A DNA stretch of 6,061 bases. Origin: JALRLA01 sp046047755. GTDB taxonomy: Bacteria; Bacteroidota; Bacteroidia; NS11-12g; UBA955. Below, one piece after another: positions 1 through 6,061 of this stretch. The notes under the pieces are model-generated. The model was not told where the DNA came from, searched no databases, and saw nothing but the letters and a program-made list of their open reading frames with translations. The stretch covers positions 1 to 6,061 of the forward strand of contig JBJOHK010000078.1 of assembly GCA_046047755.1 (NCBI GenBank). The letters are read 5' to 3'. Each line of letters starts with the position of its first letter. Positions within the stretch are counted from its first letter, which is position 1. The translations under genes and the position numbers were made by a program.

Positions 1-2463
1 CGTGAGAATGGATTCGCCGCGTTACGAATAGTTGTGCCTTGCCTGGTCATTGGGTTACACCTAAACCTGGAAAATAAACTCAAAGAAGAGAGTGTACAGT
101 ACGAACTGATCTGTGAAATGAGTTTGGCAGAACATGATGTTCCCGTTCTCGAACTTTTAAATGTTCAGCGTTCGTTTCCTAGCGATCCTGGATTGTTGAA
201 TTATTTCCGATACAATTCAGGTTCCAAGAGTGAGTTTGAACAGCGCATTCGCCAAATATACTTGCCGGGTACCGAGCAAAAATTCCAACTGAGCATATAC
301 GATTTTGATCCCTATGGTGTCGATAGGCATGGAGTGTCTGCTTTTGATGAGGCTACTTTGAGGAAATTGTTTCAATCGCCTGAATCGAAAACGATAGGAG
401 AGAATTTTAAACGACTAGAATCCAAGAGTTTGTATGGGTCCTATTTGGGTCGCTTTGATGTCCGGGATGGTCAATCGGTTTTAGGTCGGGTTTATTTATT
501 GCTTTCGCCTCAAACTTCTAGCTCTAGCGGTCGATTAACAGAGGCTCTTAGACCCAGTGTTCTCAAGCAACAAATTGCCGATTACGGATACAGTTCTGCT
601 CGTTATGTGCAAGGACGTCTCAGCCATCAAGAAGGAAGTTTTCGATACCCTATTGCTTTGTTTTCTGGTTCAAAGCAGCCTTTGGTCTTACTAGACTCAT
701 CCAAAATTGGACATGCTGGAGAGTATCGAATCTCCCAACAAGAGCGGTCGGGATTTTGGAAGGAAATGCCGCGTTATCGCCATTTGGTCTGGCTCGATGA
801 AAATGGAAATGCGACGGTTCTTAGTAAACCACAAGATCGCAGCATTGAGAATTTAACCAGCTTTACCCTCATCGCCTTGTTTGGGTTTTTGGTTTTGATT
901 GGCAAGTATGCGATTGAGGCTTGGATGCGCTTTTGGAAGCCGAGATATACCCGTTGGTTGACCAGCGACCTTTGGGAACAAGAATCAAAAGACGAGGAAA
1001 GAGAATTTTTCTTATCTAGTCGCTTGCGAATGTCAGTGACCTGGTTGGTTTTTGGAATTTTCATAGTGGTCTTGTTCATTACCATCAACTTCTCCAGTAC
1101 GAATTACGAAAGGCGTCAGCGCGAGTTTTTATCTGAACAGGCCGCAGAGATTTCCAATACGCTTCAACGGCAAGCCAACGTAAATGCCTTATTTGGGCGT
1201 TATGAAACCGGAATTCTCGATGAGTTGAGTGAGTACTACAATACGGATATCAATCTCTACGATACAAAGGGACGCCTTTTGGTTTCAAGCAATGAAAGCC
1301 TTTTTAGGGATTACCACCACGGCCGATTGATGAATCCAGAGGCATACAGAGAATTTCAAAAAGACCGTATTTCGGCTTGTATCAAGACCGAATACTTGGG
1401 TGAATTGGAGTATATATCGGCCTATACCGCCTTGTTAGACAATGATCTAAACACGGTAGGCTACTTGAACTTGCCCTATTTCTCAAACCGCAGCGATTTG
1501 TATCGTGAATTGAGTGAATACGGTTCTACCTTGATTAACTTGTTCGCCTTGGTGTTCGCCTTGGCGGCATTCGTGGCCAATGCCCTAGCTCTTCGCATTT
1601 CTCATCCCTTGAATTGGATTCGCAATCAAATGGGAACCCTGCATTTGGGCAGCAGTCTTCAGCGACTGAGCTGGGACAAAAAGGACGAAATCGGGCTTTT
1701 GGTAGCCGCCTACAATACCATGGTAGAGCAATTGGAAGCCAGTTTGAATCAGCTGGCTGAAAGCGAACGCCAAGGGGCATGGAGAGAAATGGCTAAGCAG
1801 GTGGCACATGAAATTAAAAATCCGCTGACACCGATGCGTTTGTCCTTGCAACACTTGCAACAAGCCATTCGCCGAGGCGATGAGAATTTGGTTGAGAAGT
1901 TTCAGCGCACCTCTGAGTTGCTCATTCAACAGATTGATGCTCTGAGCAATATGGCCGAAGAATTTTCCTCTTTCGCGAAGATGCCCGACCCGGTCATGGC
2001 GCGCCATGATTTGGTTGAGGTGTTGTCAAGCGCAGTGGCGTTGATGGGCAAGGAGCACGCTTCGCCGCTGGAGTGGAGTCCGCCTCGTATGCCGTGTTGG
2101 GTATGGGTAGATCAGCAACAGCTCGGTCGAGTGTTTAATAACTTGATTAAGAATGCCATACAGTCTATTCCAGAAGATAGATTGGGTCATATTCGAGTAG
2201 AATTGCAAGCAGAAGAGGCTCGTTTCCAAGTTCGCATTACCGACAATGGAAAGGGCATCGCTGAAGAGTTGAGAAGCAAGATTTTCTCTCCGAATTTCAG
2301 CACGAAAAACAGTGGCATGGGCCTTGGTTTGGCCATGTCCAAGAAGATGATTGAACAGTTTGGTGGAGAAATTTGGTTCCGCTCTGAACTAGGCCAGGGA
2401 ACTATATTCTATGTGTCTTTGCCGGTAATTTCAGAATCGGAGTCGACCTTAAGCGAAGCTTGA
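1..2463 (+). CDS. Membrane-bound sensor histidine kinase with two extracytoplasmic sensor regions (5' end outside window)
   Basis: Autophosphorylating sensor kinase of a two-component system, sited in the inner membrane. The frame is open to base 1. The GTG at 34 falls inside a hydrophobic stretch and is probably not the start, so the gene is called 5'-partial; residues are numbered from base 1. Visible order: possible membrane segment (~7-25), sensor region 1 (~26-286), membrane segment (~287-309), short basic cytoplasmic loop, membrane segment (~346-366), sensor region 2 (~367-507), membrane segment (~508-530), HAMP linker (~531-586), then the HisKA helix with HEIKNPLTP (phospho-acceptor His603). 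The HATPase follows: N-box NNLIKNA (Asn718), G1 DNGKGI (748-753), F-box FSPNFSTK, G2 GMGLGL (772-777). All catalytic boxes are intact. The HisKA sequence resembles the NtrY/AtoS type. There is no PAS domain between HAMP and HisKA, no receiver domain, and no response regulator in the window. Ligand unknown. The kinase call is secure; the sensor boundaries are estimated by eye. Confidence 0.95.
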   Translation, partial: RENGFAALRIVVPCLVIGLHLNLENKLKEESVQYELICEMSLAEHDVPVLELLNVQRSFPSDPGLLNYFRYNSGSKSEFEQRIRQIYLPGTEQKFQLSIYDFDPYGVDRHGVSAFDEATLRKLFQSPESKTIGENFKRLESKSLYGSYLGRFDVRDGQSVLGRVYLLLSPQTSSSSGRLTEALRPSVLKQQIADYGYSSARYVQGRLSHQEGSFRYPIALFSGSKQPLVLLDSSKIGHAGEYRISQQERSGFWKEMPRYRHLVWLDENGNATVLSKPQDRSIENLTSFTLIALFGFLVLIGKYAIEAWMRFWKPRYTRWLTSDLWEQESKDEEREFFLSSRLRMSVTWLVFGIFIVVLFITINFSSTNYERRQREFLSEQAAEISNTLQRQANVNALFGRYETGILDELSEYYNTDINLYDTKGRLLVSSNESLFRDYHHGRLMNPEAYREFQKDRISACIKTEYLGELEYISAYTALLDNDLNTVGYLNLPYFSNRSDLYRELSEYGSTLINLFALVFALAAFVANALALRISHPLNWIRNQMGTLHLGSSLQRLSWDKKDEIGLLVAAYNTMVEQLEASLNQLAESERQGAWREMAKQVAHEIKNPLTPMRLSLQHLQQAIRRGDENLVEKFQRTSELLIQQIDALSNMAEEFSSFAKMPDPVMARHDLVEVLSSAVALMGKEHASPLEWSPPRMPCWVWVDQQQLGRVFNNLIKNAIQSIPEDRLGHIRVELQAEEARFQVRITDNGKGIAEELRSKIFSPNFSTKNSGMGLGLAMSKKMIEQFGGEIWFRSELGQGTIFYVSLPVISESESTLSEA
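2409..2463. other. Tail-to-tail coding overlap of the histidine kinase and queG
   Basis: The plus-strand kinase stop (TGA, 2461-2463) and the minus-strand queG stop (TAG, 2409-2411) bracket 55 bases that code on both strands. The overlap covers the kinase tail beyond the HATPase final strand (after FYVSLP) and the queG tail beyond its recognisable C-terminus, so neither conserved domain is compromised. There is no room for an intergenic terminator. The only inverted repeat I see is a short 4-base stem with a 3-base loop (AAGC-GAA-GCTT, around 2451-2461), too weak to call a terminator. Confidence 0.85.
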
Positions 2464-3365
2464 ACTTGTTGTTGAAACTTGGTGTAACCCGTGCGCGTAA
2501 TGGGGCTGTGTCCAAAGTGCTCGCTCCATGAATCTGGGCTTAACTGTCCCCATGTTTCTTTAGACCATTCTACCCAGTGGCCAATGGGTTCGAAACGCGG
2601 CTCCTGATGGGGAGAGGCGAATCGGTTCCAGGGGCAAACTTCTTGGCAGATGTCGCAGCCAAAGGCCCAACCATTTAGCATCTGCTCTTGTTCGCCGCTC
2701 AATGGGTCTTTTTGTTCTATGCTGAGGTAACTGATGCAGGATCGGCTGTCTATGACCCCTGGCTGCACAATGGCTTGAGTAGGGCAGGCCTCTATGCAAG
2801 CCGTGCAAGTACCGCAATGGTCGGTGGTGGCGCTATCGGCTGGTAGCGCCGTGCTGCACACTATTTCCGCCAAAAAGAAGTAGGAGCCTTCGCCTTTTCG
2901 GAGCAATAAGCTGTTCTTTCCGATCCAGCCTATGCCTGATAAGGCTGCCCATTGACGCTCCATTACCGGTGCGCTGTCGACAAATACACGACCCTGGCAT
3001 TCGGGGTCGCATTCTCGGATGAAGTCAAACAGCAAAAAGGCTTGGTCTTTGACAACTCTGTGATAGTCTTCTCCAAAGGCGTATTTGGCTATTTGGGGGC
3101 TGTTCTTGGGCTGTGCGGCCGATGTATAATAATTGTAGGCCAAGCTGATGACCGTTTGGCAACCAGGAACCAATTGCCGAGGGTCCAGCCGTTTTTCGAG
3201 GTTTCGTTCCAGATAGCCCATTTCACCATGGAACTGCGACTGCAAATAAGATTCGAAATGTTGTCTTTCTTCTTCCAAGGCTCTGGCTTGGGCGAACCGG
3301 CAATCCAAAAACCCTAACTCACGGGCTTTGTCTTTGATGGCCTTGGCAAGCGCTTCAGGCGTCAT
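2409..3365 (-). CDS. queG: Epoxyqueuosine reductase QueG
   Basis: Cytoplasmic cobalamin- and iron-sulfur-dependent enzyme that reduces epoxyqueuosine to queuosine at the wobble position of GUN-anticodon tRNAs (Asp, Asn, His, Tyr), the last step of de novo queuosine synthesis. The protein has 318 residues, close to the usual family size. The N-terminal half carries the cobalamin-binding/catalytic region, including VDSAPVMER, with Asp130 as the probable catalytic acid, and GIGWIGKNSLLL. The C-terminal half is a double-cluster ferredoxin-like module: C184xxC187xxC190xxxC194P, then Cys210, then C237xxC240xxxC244P. That supplies eight cysteines for two [4Fe-4S] clusters, all present. The ATG at 3365 gives a standard N-terminus (MTPEALAKAIKDKARELGF). 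It starts 6 bases after the ruvB stop with no clear Shine-Dalgarno, so it probably depends on the upstream genes for expression. About 13 residues after the recognisable C-terminus (KVDSDSEITGKDT) look non-conserved and lie mostly in the overlap with the kinase gene. Confidence 0.96.
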   Translation of the reverse strand: MTPEALAKAIKDKARELGFLDCRFAQARALEEERQHFESYLQSQFHGEMGYLERNLEKRLDPRQLVPGCQTVISLAYNYYTSAAQPKNSPQIAKYAFGEDYHRVVKDQAFLLFDFIRECDPECQGRVFVDSAPVMERQWAALSGIGWIGKNSLLLRKGEGSYFFLAEIVCSTALPADSATTDHCGTCTACIEACPTQAIVQPGVIDSRSCISYLSIEQKDPLSGEQEQMLNGWAFGCDICQEVCPWNRFASPHQEPRFEPIGHWVEWSKETWGQLSPDSWSEHFGHSPITRTGYTKFQQQVQASLKVDSDSEITGKDT

Positions 3366-3371
3366 GAGCTA

Positions 3372-4394
3372 TTAGAATAAGCCGCCTTGGGGCTTGTGAG
3401 ACATTTTACCCAAGTGATTAAAAGCGGCTTGGGTAGCTTCGCGGCCACGGGCTGTGCGCTGTATGTAGCCTTCCTGTATCAAGAAAGGTTCGTAGACTTC
3501 TTCAATGGTACCGGCATCTTCCCCCACGGCAGTGGCAATGGTGTTCAAGCCAACCGGACCACCCTTGAATTTTTCAATGATGGTCAACAAAATACGGTTG
3601 TCCATTTCGTCCAAACCATTGGCATCTACATTCAAAGCTTTCAGACCAAACTGGGCAATGTCCAGGGTGATTCGGCCATCGCCTTTGATTTGGGCGAAGT
3701 CGCGAACCCGGCGCAACAAGGCATTGGCTATACGAGGAGTACCTCGGCTTCTGCGGGCAATTTCAAAAGCTGCATTTTCGTCGATGGGTGCTTGCAAGAT
3801 TCCAGCGCTGCGGCTAATAATGCCTTGCAAAGTATCGGCCTTGTAATATTCCAAACGGCAGTTGATGCCAAATCGCGCACGAAGCGGAGCCGTGAGAAGA
3901 CCGCTTCGGGTTGTTGCTCCCACCAAGGTAAAGGGAGAGAGGTTGATTTGCACACTGCGCGCATTGGGCCCGGTATCGATCATGATATCGATGCGGTAAT
4001 CTTCCATGGCAGAGTACAAGTACTCTTCGACCACGGGGCTCAGGCGGTGAATTTCATCAATGAACAATACATCGCCTTCGCTGAGGTTGGTCAATAAACC
4101 AGCCAAGTCGCCCGGCTTTTCCAATACAGGGCCACTGGTAATCTTCATGGATGAGCCCATCTCATTGGCTACGATATGGCTAAGTGTAGTTTTGCCTAAA
4201 CCCGGAGGGCCGTGCAACAAAATATGGTCCAAGGCTTCGCCGCGTTGTTTGGCCGCTTGCACAAAGACCTTTAAGTTTTCCAAAATGTGATCTTGACCCG
4301 TGAAGTCGCTGAAGTCAGCGGGACGCAGAACTTTTTCCAGTTCGCGTTCGCCGGCATTCAAAGGAGCTTTGTTGGGGTCAAGGTTGGGATTCAT
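3372..4394 (-). CDS. ruvB: Holliday junction branch migration helicase subunit RuvB
   Basis: AAA+ ATPase that forms hexameric rings and, with RuvA, drives branch migration of Holliday junctions during recombinational repair; RuvC then cuts the junction. Neither ruvA nor ruvC is in the window. The protein has 340 residues, the usual size. Visible motifs: Walker A GPPGLGKT (62-69), Walker B LFIDEIH (Asp113, Glu114), sensor 1 GATTR (159-163), arginine-finger region LRARFG (171-176), and sensor 2 GTPRIANALLRRV (Arg221). The C-terminal winged helix begins near 260, with the conserved KGGPVG and the DNA-contacting RTARGREAT (313-321). The protein ends in QGGLF. I chose the ATG at 4394: it lies 2 bases after the dapA stop and gives MNPNLDP, like Bacteroidota homologues. 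The longer frame from 4481 would add 29 unrelated residues inside dapA. No frameshift or missing catalytic residue. Confidence 0.97.
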   Translation of the reverse strand: MNPNLDPNKAPLNAGERELEKVLRPADFSDFTGQDHILENLKVFVQAAKQRGEALDHILLHGPPGLGKTTLSHIVANEMGSSMKITSGPVLEKPGDLAGLLTNLSEGDVLFIDEIHRLSPVVEEYLYSAMEDYRIDIMIDTGPNARSVQINLSPFTLVGATTRSGLLTAPLRARFGINCRLEYYKADTLQGIISRSAGILQAPIDENAAFEIARRSRGTPRIANALLRRVRDFAQIKGDGRITLDIAQFGLKALNVDANGLDEMDNRILLTIIEKFKGGPVGLNTIATAVGEDAGTIEEVYEPFLIQEGYIQRTARGREATQAAFNHLGKMSHKPQGGLF

Positions 4395-4396
4395 TC

Positions 4397-5269
4397 TTAT
4401 AGTTGTTGGGCCATTTGGCGCAAACGTTGGTCCAGGGCGGAATTGACATCGTACAAGGGGGGGCGAACGGTGGTCTCGCACAATCCCATTTCGTTCAAGA
4501 CGGTTTTGATACCACCCGGGCTTCCGTCTTCAAATATGGCATTCGATAGGGCCAAAGACTGATAGTGCATTTCCCGCGCTTGAGTCCAGTCGCCGTTCAA
4601 CGCGGCCCTTACCATGCCTGAATAAATCTTAGGTATAGCGTGATTAACTACCGAAATAACACCACTGGCGCCCAAGGCCATCATGGGGAAAGTCAAGGCA
4701 TCGTCACCGCTGATGACCAAAAAGTCATCGGGTTTGTCGCGCAAGATGCTCATGATGAGATCCATGTTCCCTGAAGCCTCTTTGGTGGCCACAACATTGG
4801 GGTGCTCGGCCATTTTTAATTGAACAGCGGCAGATACACTGGCGCCAGTTCTGCCGGGAACATTGTACAAGATTACGGGCAATTTACTAGCGTTGGCTAC
4901 TGCCGTATAATGACGCAAAATGCCTTCTTGGTTGGGTTTATTGTAGTAAGGGCTAACGCTTAATAATGCGCTGAACCCACTGACATCTTGACTAGAAATG
5001 GAGTCGGTTAAGGAGGAGGTATTGTTGCCTCCCATGCCCAAAACCAAGGGCAAACGACCGCCGTTGGCTTCTTTTATACAAGCCACGACCGCCGATTTTT
5101 CACTGGAGGTCAAGGTGGCGCTTTCGCCTGTTGTGCCCAATACAACTAGGTAGTCTGTGCCGCCGGCGATTTGCTGTTCTACAATTCGGCCAAGGGCTTC
5201 AAAATCTATGCTGAGATCACTTCGAAAGGGAGTGATCAATGCCGTACCGGTGCCTATGAGTTCTTTCAT
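4397..5269 (-). CDS. dapA: 4-hydroxy-tetrahydrodipicolinate synthase DapA
   Basis: Cytoplasmic class I aldolase condensing pyruvate with L-aspartate-4-semialdehyde, the first committed step of the diaminopimelate/lysine pathway, which feeds peptidoglycan and protein synthesis. The protein has 290 residues, a normal length for this (beta/alpha)8 barrel. Visible active site: GTTGES (45-50; Thr46, Thr47), PYYNKP (Tyr108, Tyr109), YNVPGRTG (Tyr135 and Arg140), the Schiff-base lysine Lys163 in ATKEASGN, and ISGDDA (187-191). The YNVPGRTG and KEASGN motifs together favour DapA over other lyases of the NanA/KDG aldolase superfamily. By comparison with E. coli, the lysine-feedback residues His53, His56 and Glu84 correspond to Ser55, Lys58 and Ser86, so inhibition by lysine may be weak or absent (inference). 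The start ATG overlaps the stop of the upstream gene as ATGA, and ruvB follows after 2 bases. Confidence 0.97.
   Translation of the reverse strand: MKELIGTGTALITPFRSDLSIDFEALGRIVEQQIAGGTDYLVVLGTTGESATLTSSEKSAVVACIKEANGGRLPLVLGMGGNNTSSLTDSISSQDVSGFSALLSVSPYYNKPNQEGILRHYTAVANASKLPVILYNVPGRTGASVSAAVQLKMAEHPNVVATKEASGNMDLIMSILRDKPDDFLVISGDDALTFPMMALGASGVISVVNHAIPKIYSGMVRAALNGDWTQAREMHYQSLALSNAIFEDGSPGGIKTVLNEMGLCETTVRPPLYDVNSALDQRLRQMAQQL
5266..5269 (-). other. ATGA stop/start overlap coupling the DUF6913-like gene to dapA
   Basis: On the minus strand the four bases read ATGA: the dapA start ATG and the TGA stop of the preceding gene share two bases. With no evident Shine-Dalgarno just upstream, dapA translation is likely to depend on termination-reinitiation after the DUF6913-like protein. 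Overlaps of this kind are a known sign of translational coupling; the coupling here is inferred. Confidence 0.7.
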
Positions 5270-5814
5270 CCTAGATTCTTGATGTGCGATTTGACATCGC
5301 GAAGGTACTGATTGAGGTTTGTTGAGCTCGAGTCGCGAATCAGGATATTGTAGAAACCTTCATACGATTTTTCGTAGTGACCTATTTTGCATGCTGCGTT
5401 AACCGTGGCGCCCATAGCCGCGATAGGCAAGGAGTCGCCCATGTCAGCTGAAATGAACAAATCAAATGTCTCTCCGCGCAGCAGGTGAATCAATTCTTCG
5501 CTCAAGGGAAAGTAGAAGCGATCAAAGTCCCATCGGCCCCAATGGTGGCGGTTGGGTTTGGATACCAAAGGCAATTGGTTTTTGTCTTTGGTGCTGAAGT
5601 AAATGGCATGAACCACTTTGATTCGATCGATTTCCAAGTCTTGGGAAAATCGTTCGATATCCTGCAATTCTGAAGCGCTTACGCTGCTGGGGTAAGCCAT
5701 CAATATGCGCTTGGCCTGAGCGTAGTTGGGAACAAATCTCGCCTGCGGATAACGGGCTGCCTTTCTCTTGATTAGAGCCAGTGCTATGCGATCGTTGATG
5801 CCTCGATTTGTCAT
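5266..5814 (-). CDS. DUF6913-like protein of unknown function
   Basis: Small soluble-looking protein of 182 residues with no signal peptide and no membrane segment. I recognise it as resembling the DUF6913 family, mostly Bacteroidota proteins without an assigned function that sit beside dapA and ligA; this is from memory of the family and was not searched. Visible features: a basic N-terminal stretch (ALIKRKAARYP, 12-23), an aromatic and basic middle segment with HHWGRWDFDRFYFP (90-103), and a FDLFISADMGDSLP segment (117-130) followed by AACKIGHYEKSYEGFYNILI. The last two resemble the family's most conserved core, in which the first is usually an FDLLIDL-like strand. No recognised catalytic or nucleotide-binding motif is visible. 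ATG at 5814 lies 2 bases after the ligA stop, and its own stop overlaps the dapA start (ATGA), so it is probably translated in step with both. No function is proposed beyond that linkage. Confidence 0.8.
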   Translation of the reverse strand: MTNRGINDRIALALIKRKAARYPQARFVPNYAQAKRILMAYPSSVSASELQDIERFSQDLEIDRIKVVHAIYFSTKDKNQLPLVSKPNRHHWGRWDFDRFYFPLSEELIHLLRGETFDLFISADMGDSLPIAAMGATVNAACKIGHYEKSYEGFYNILIRDSSSTNLNQYLRDVKSHIKNLG

Positions 5815-5816
5815 GA

Positions 5817-6061
5817 TTACAATTCCAGTAATGCCAAGAATTCGTCTTCGCTTAGCAAAGTAACGCCGAGTTTTTCAGCTTTTTCCAATTTAGAGGGGCC
5901 CATGCCATCGCCGGCTACTAAATAGCTGGTTTTAGCGCTGACTCCCGAGGCTATTTTCCCCCCGTTGGCTTCGATGATTTCTTTGATTTCATCTCTACTG
6001 TGCTTGGCGAATACCCCGGAAATAACAAAAGTTTTTCCGGCCAATGCGTCTGACTGTTTCT
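5817..6061 (-). CDS. ligA: NAD+-dependent DNA ligase LigA, C-terminal BRCT domain (5' end outside window)
   Basis: Only the last 80 codons are visible; the frame runs unbroken off the right edge (visible start KQSDALAGKTFVISG), so the TTG at 6044 is an internal leucine codon, not a start. The fragment is a complete BRCT domain of the LigA type: GKTFVISGVF, SRDEIKEIIEANGGK, KTSYLVAGDGMGPSKLEKAEKLG, then LLSEDEF near the end. In full-length LigA this domain follows the adenylation, OB-fold, zinc-finger and helix-hairpin-helix domains and assists DNA binding. The enzyme seals nicks during replication and repair using NAD+, and is normally essential. The GMGPSKLEKAEKLG signature separates it from BRCT domains of other proteins. 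Its stop is 2 bases from the next start, so it is probably the upstream part of the same transcript. The catalytic part cannot be judged here. Confidence 0.95.
   Translation of the reverse strand, partial: KQSDALAGKTFVISGVFAKHSRDEIKEIIEANGGKIASGVSAKTSYLVAGDGMGPSKLEKAEKLGVTLLSEDEFLALLEL

Larger units (their letters stand above)
2409..6061 (-). other. Probable operon ligA - DUF6913-like - dapA - ruvB - queG
   Basis: Five same-strand genes are separated by +2, -4, +2 and +6 bases. No promoter or terminator could fit in these junctions. The 20 bases before the starts at 3365, 4394, 5269 and 5814 show no convincing GGAGG-like Shine-Dalgarno; the nearest are short A-rich stretches such as ATAAGA before ruvB and AAGAATC before dapA. 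This fits Bacteroidota, where Shine-Dalgarno use is weak, and suggests re-initiation by ribosomes finishing the previous gene. The main promoter must be upstream of ligA, outside the window. An internal promoter within a coding region cannot be excluded. Confidence 0.75.

Noticed and set aside
34..36. GTG at 34 as the true start of the histidine kinase.
   Set aside because: The frame is open to base 1, the codon sits within a hydrophobic stretch that continues upstream, and kinases of this architecture are longer, so the start is most likely outside the window.
1585..2007. 140-codon minus-strand open frame opposite the HAMP/HisKA part of the kinase.
   Set aside because: It is antisense to conserved kinase motifs, its translation has no recognisable family features, and no start context supports it.
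2451..2461. Small inverted repeat AAGC-GAA-GCTT near the convergent stops as a shared terminator.
   Set aside because: A 4-base stem without a T-run on either strand is too weak, and such repeats are expected by chance.
2952..3317. 121-codon plus-strand open frame opposite queG.
   Set aside because: It is a shadow of the queG frame with no domain or signal features of its own.
3387..4097. 236-codon plus-strand open frame opposite ruvB.
   Set aside because: It lies fully antisense to a well-conserved ruvB, has no recognisable domain, and its length is explained by the codon bias of the opposite strand.
4395..4481. Longer ruvB start at 4481 adding 29 residues (369 in total).
   Set aside because: The extra segment lies wholly inside the dapA 3' end and does not resemble any RuvB N-terminus; the ATG at 4394 gives the usual 340-residue protein right after the dapA stop.
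6042..6044. TTG at 6044 as the start of a stand-alone 75-residue BRCT protein.
   Set aside because: The frame continues in register to the window edge (KQSDAL precedes GKTF), and the sequence is the canonical C-terminal domain of LigA.

Overview
The window is a fully packed piece of a bacterial chromosome that most likely comes from the Bacteroidota, probably Flavobacteriales or a close relative. I infer this from four things: the gene order ligA - small unknown gene - dapA, with ruvB next to queG; the RuvB N-terminus (MNPNLDP) and C-terminus (QGGLF), which look typical of that phylum; the lack of recognisable Shine-Dalgarno sequences before the internal starts; and a long multi-membrane-segment histidine kinase of a kind common there. 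No 16S rRNA or other phylogenetic anchor is present, so the assignment stays an inference.

Layout. Positions 1-2463 on the plus strand hold the 3' part of a large membrane sensor histidine kinase. The reading frame is open to the left edge, so its N-terminus lies outside the window. The rest (2409-6061) is a minus-strand run of five genes, in transcription order: the 3' end of ligA (NAD+-dependent DNA ligase, cut by the right edge), a 182-residue DUF6913-like protein of unknown function, dapA (4-hydroxy-tetrahydrodipicolinate synthase), ruvB (Holliday junction helicase motor) and queG (epoxyqueuosine reductase). Junctions within the run are +2, -4 (ATGA), +2 and +6 bases, so it is very likely one transcription unit whose promoter lies to the right of the window. 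The kinase and queG converge and overlap by 55 bases at their 3' ends.

Function. The minus-strand genes are housekeeping: DNA ligation and recombination (ligA, ruvB), lysine/diaminopimelate synthesis (dapA) and tRNA wobble-base modification (queG). They do not form one pathway. They look like a dense conserved chromosomal cluster, and the only gene without a known role is the one translationally coupled to dapA. The kinase is a separate signalling gene with two apparent extracytoplasmic sensor regions and no response regulator in view.

There is no intergenic stretch longer than 6 bases, and I saw no RNA gene, mobile element, repeat array, CRISPR or convincing terminator. I do not see an undescribed multi-gene system here. 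The most worthwhile leads are the DUF6913-dapA coupling, the loss of the E. coli-type lysine feedback residues in DapA, the two-sensor kinase, and the tail-to-tail coding overlap.
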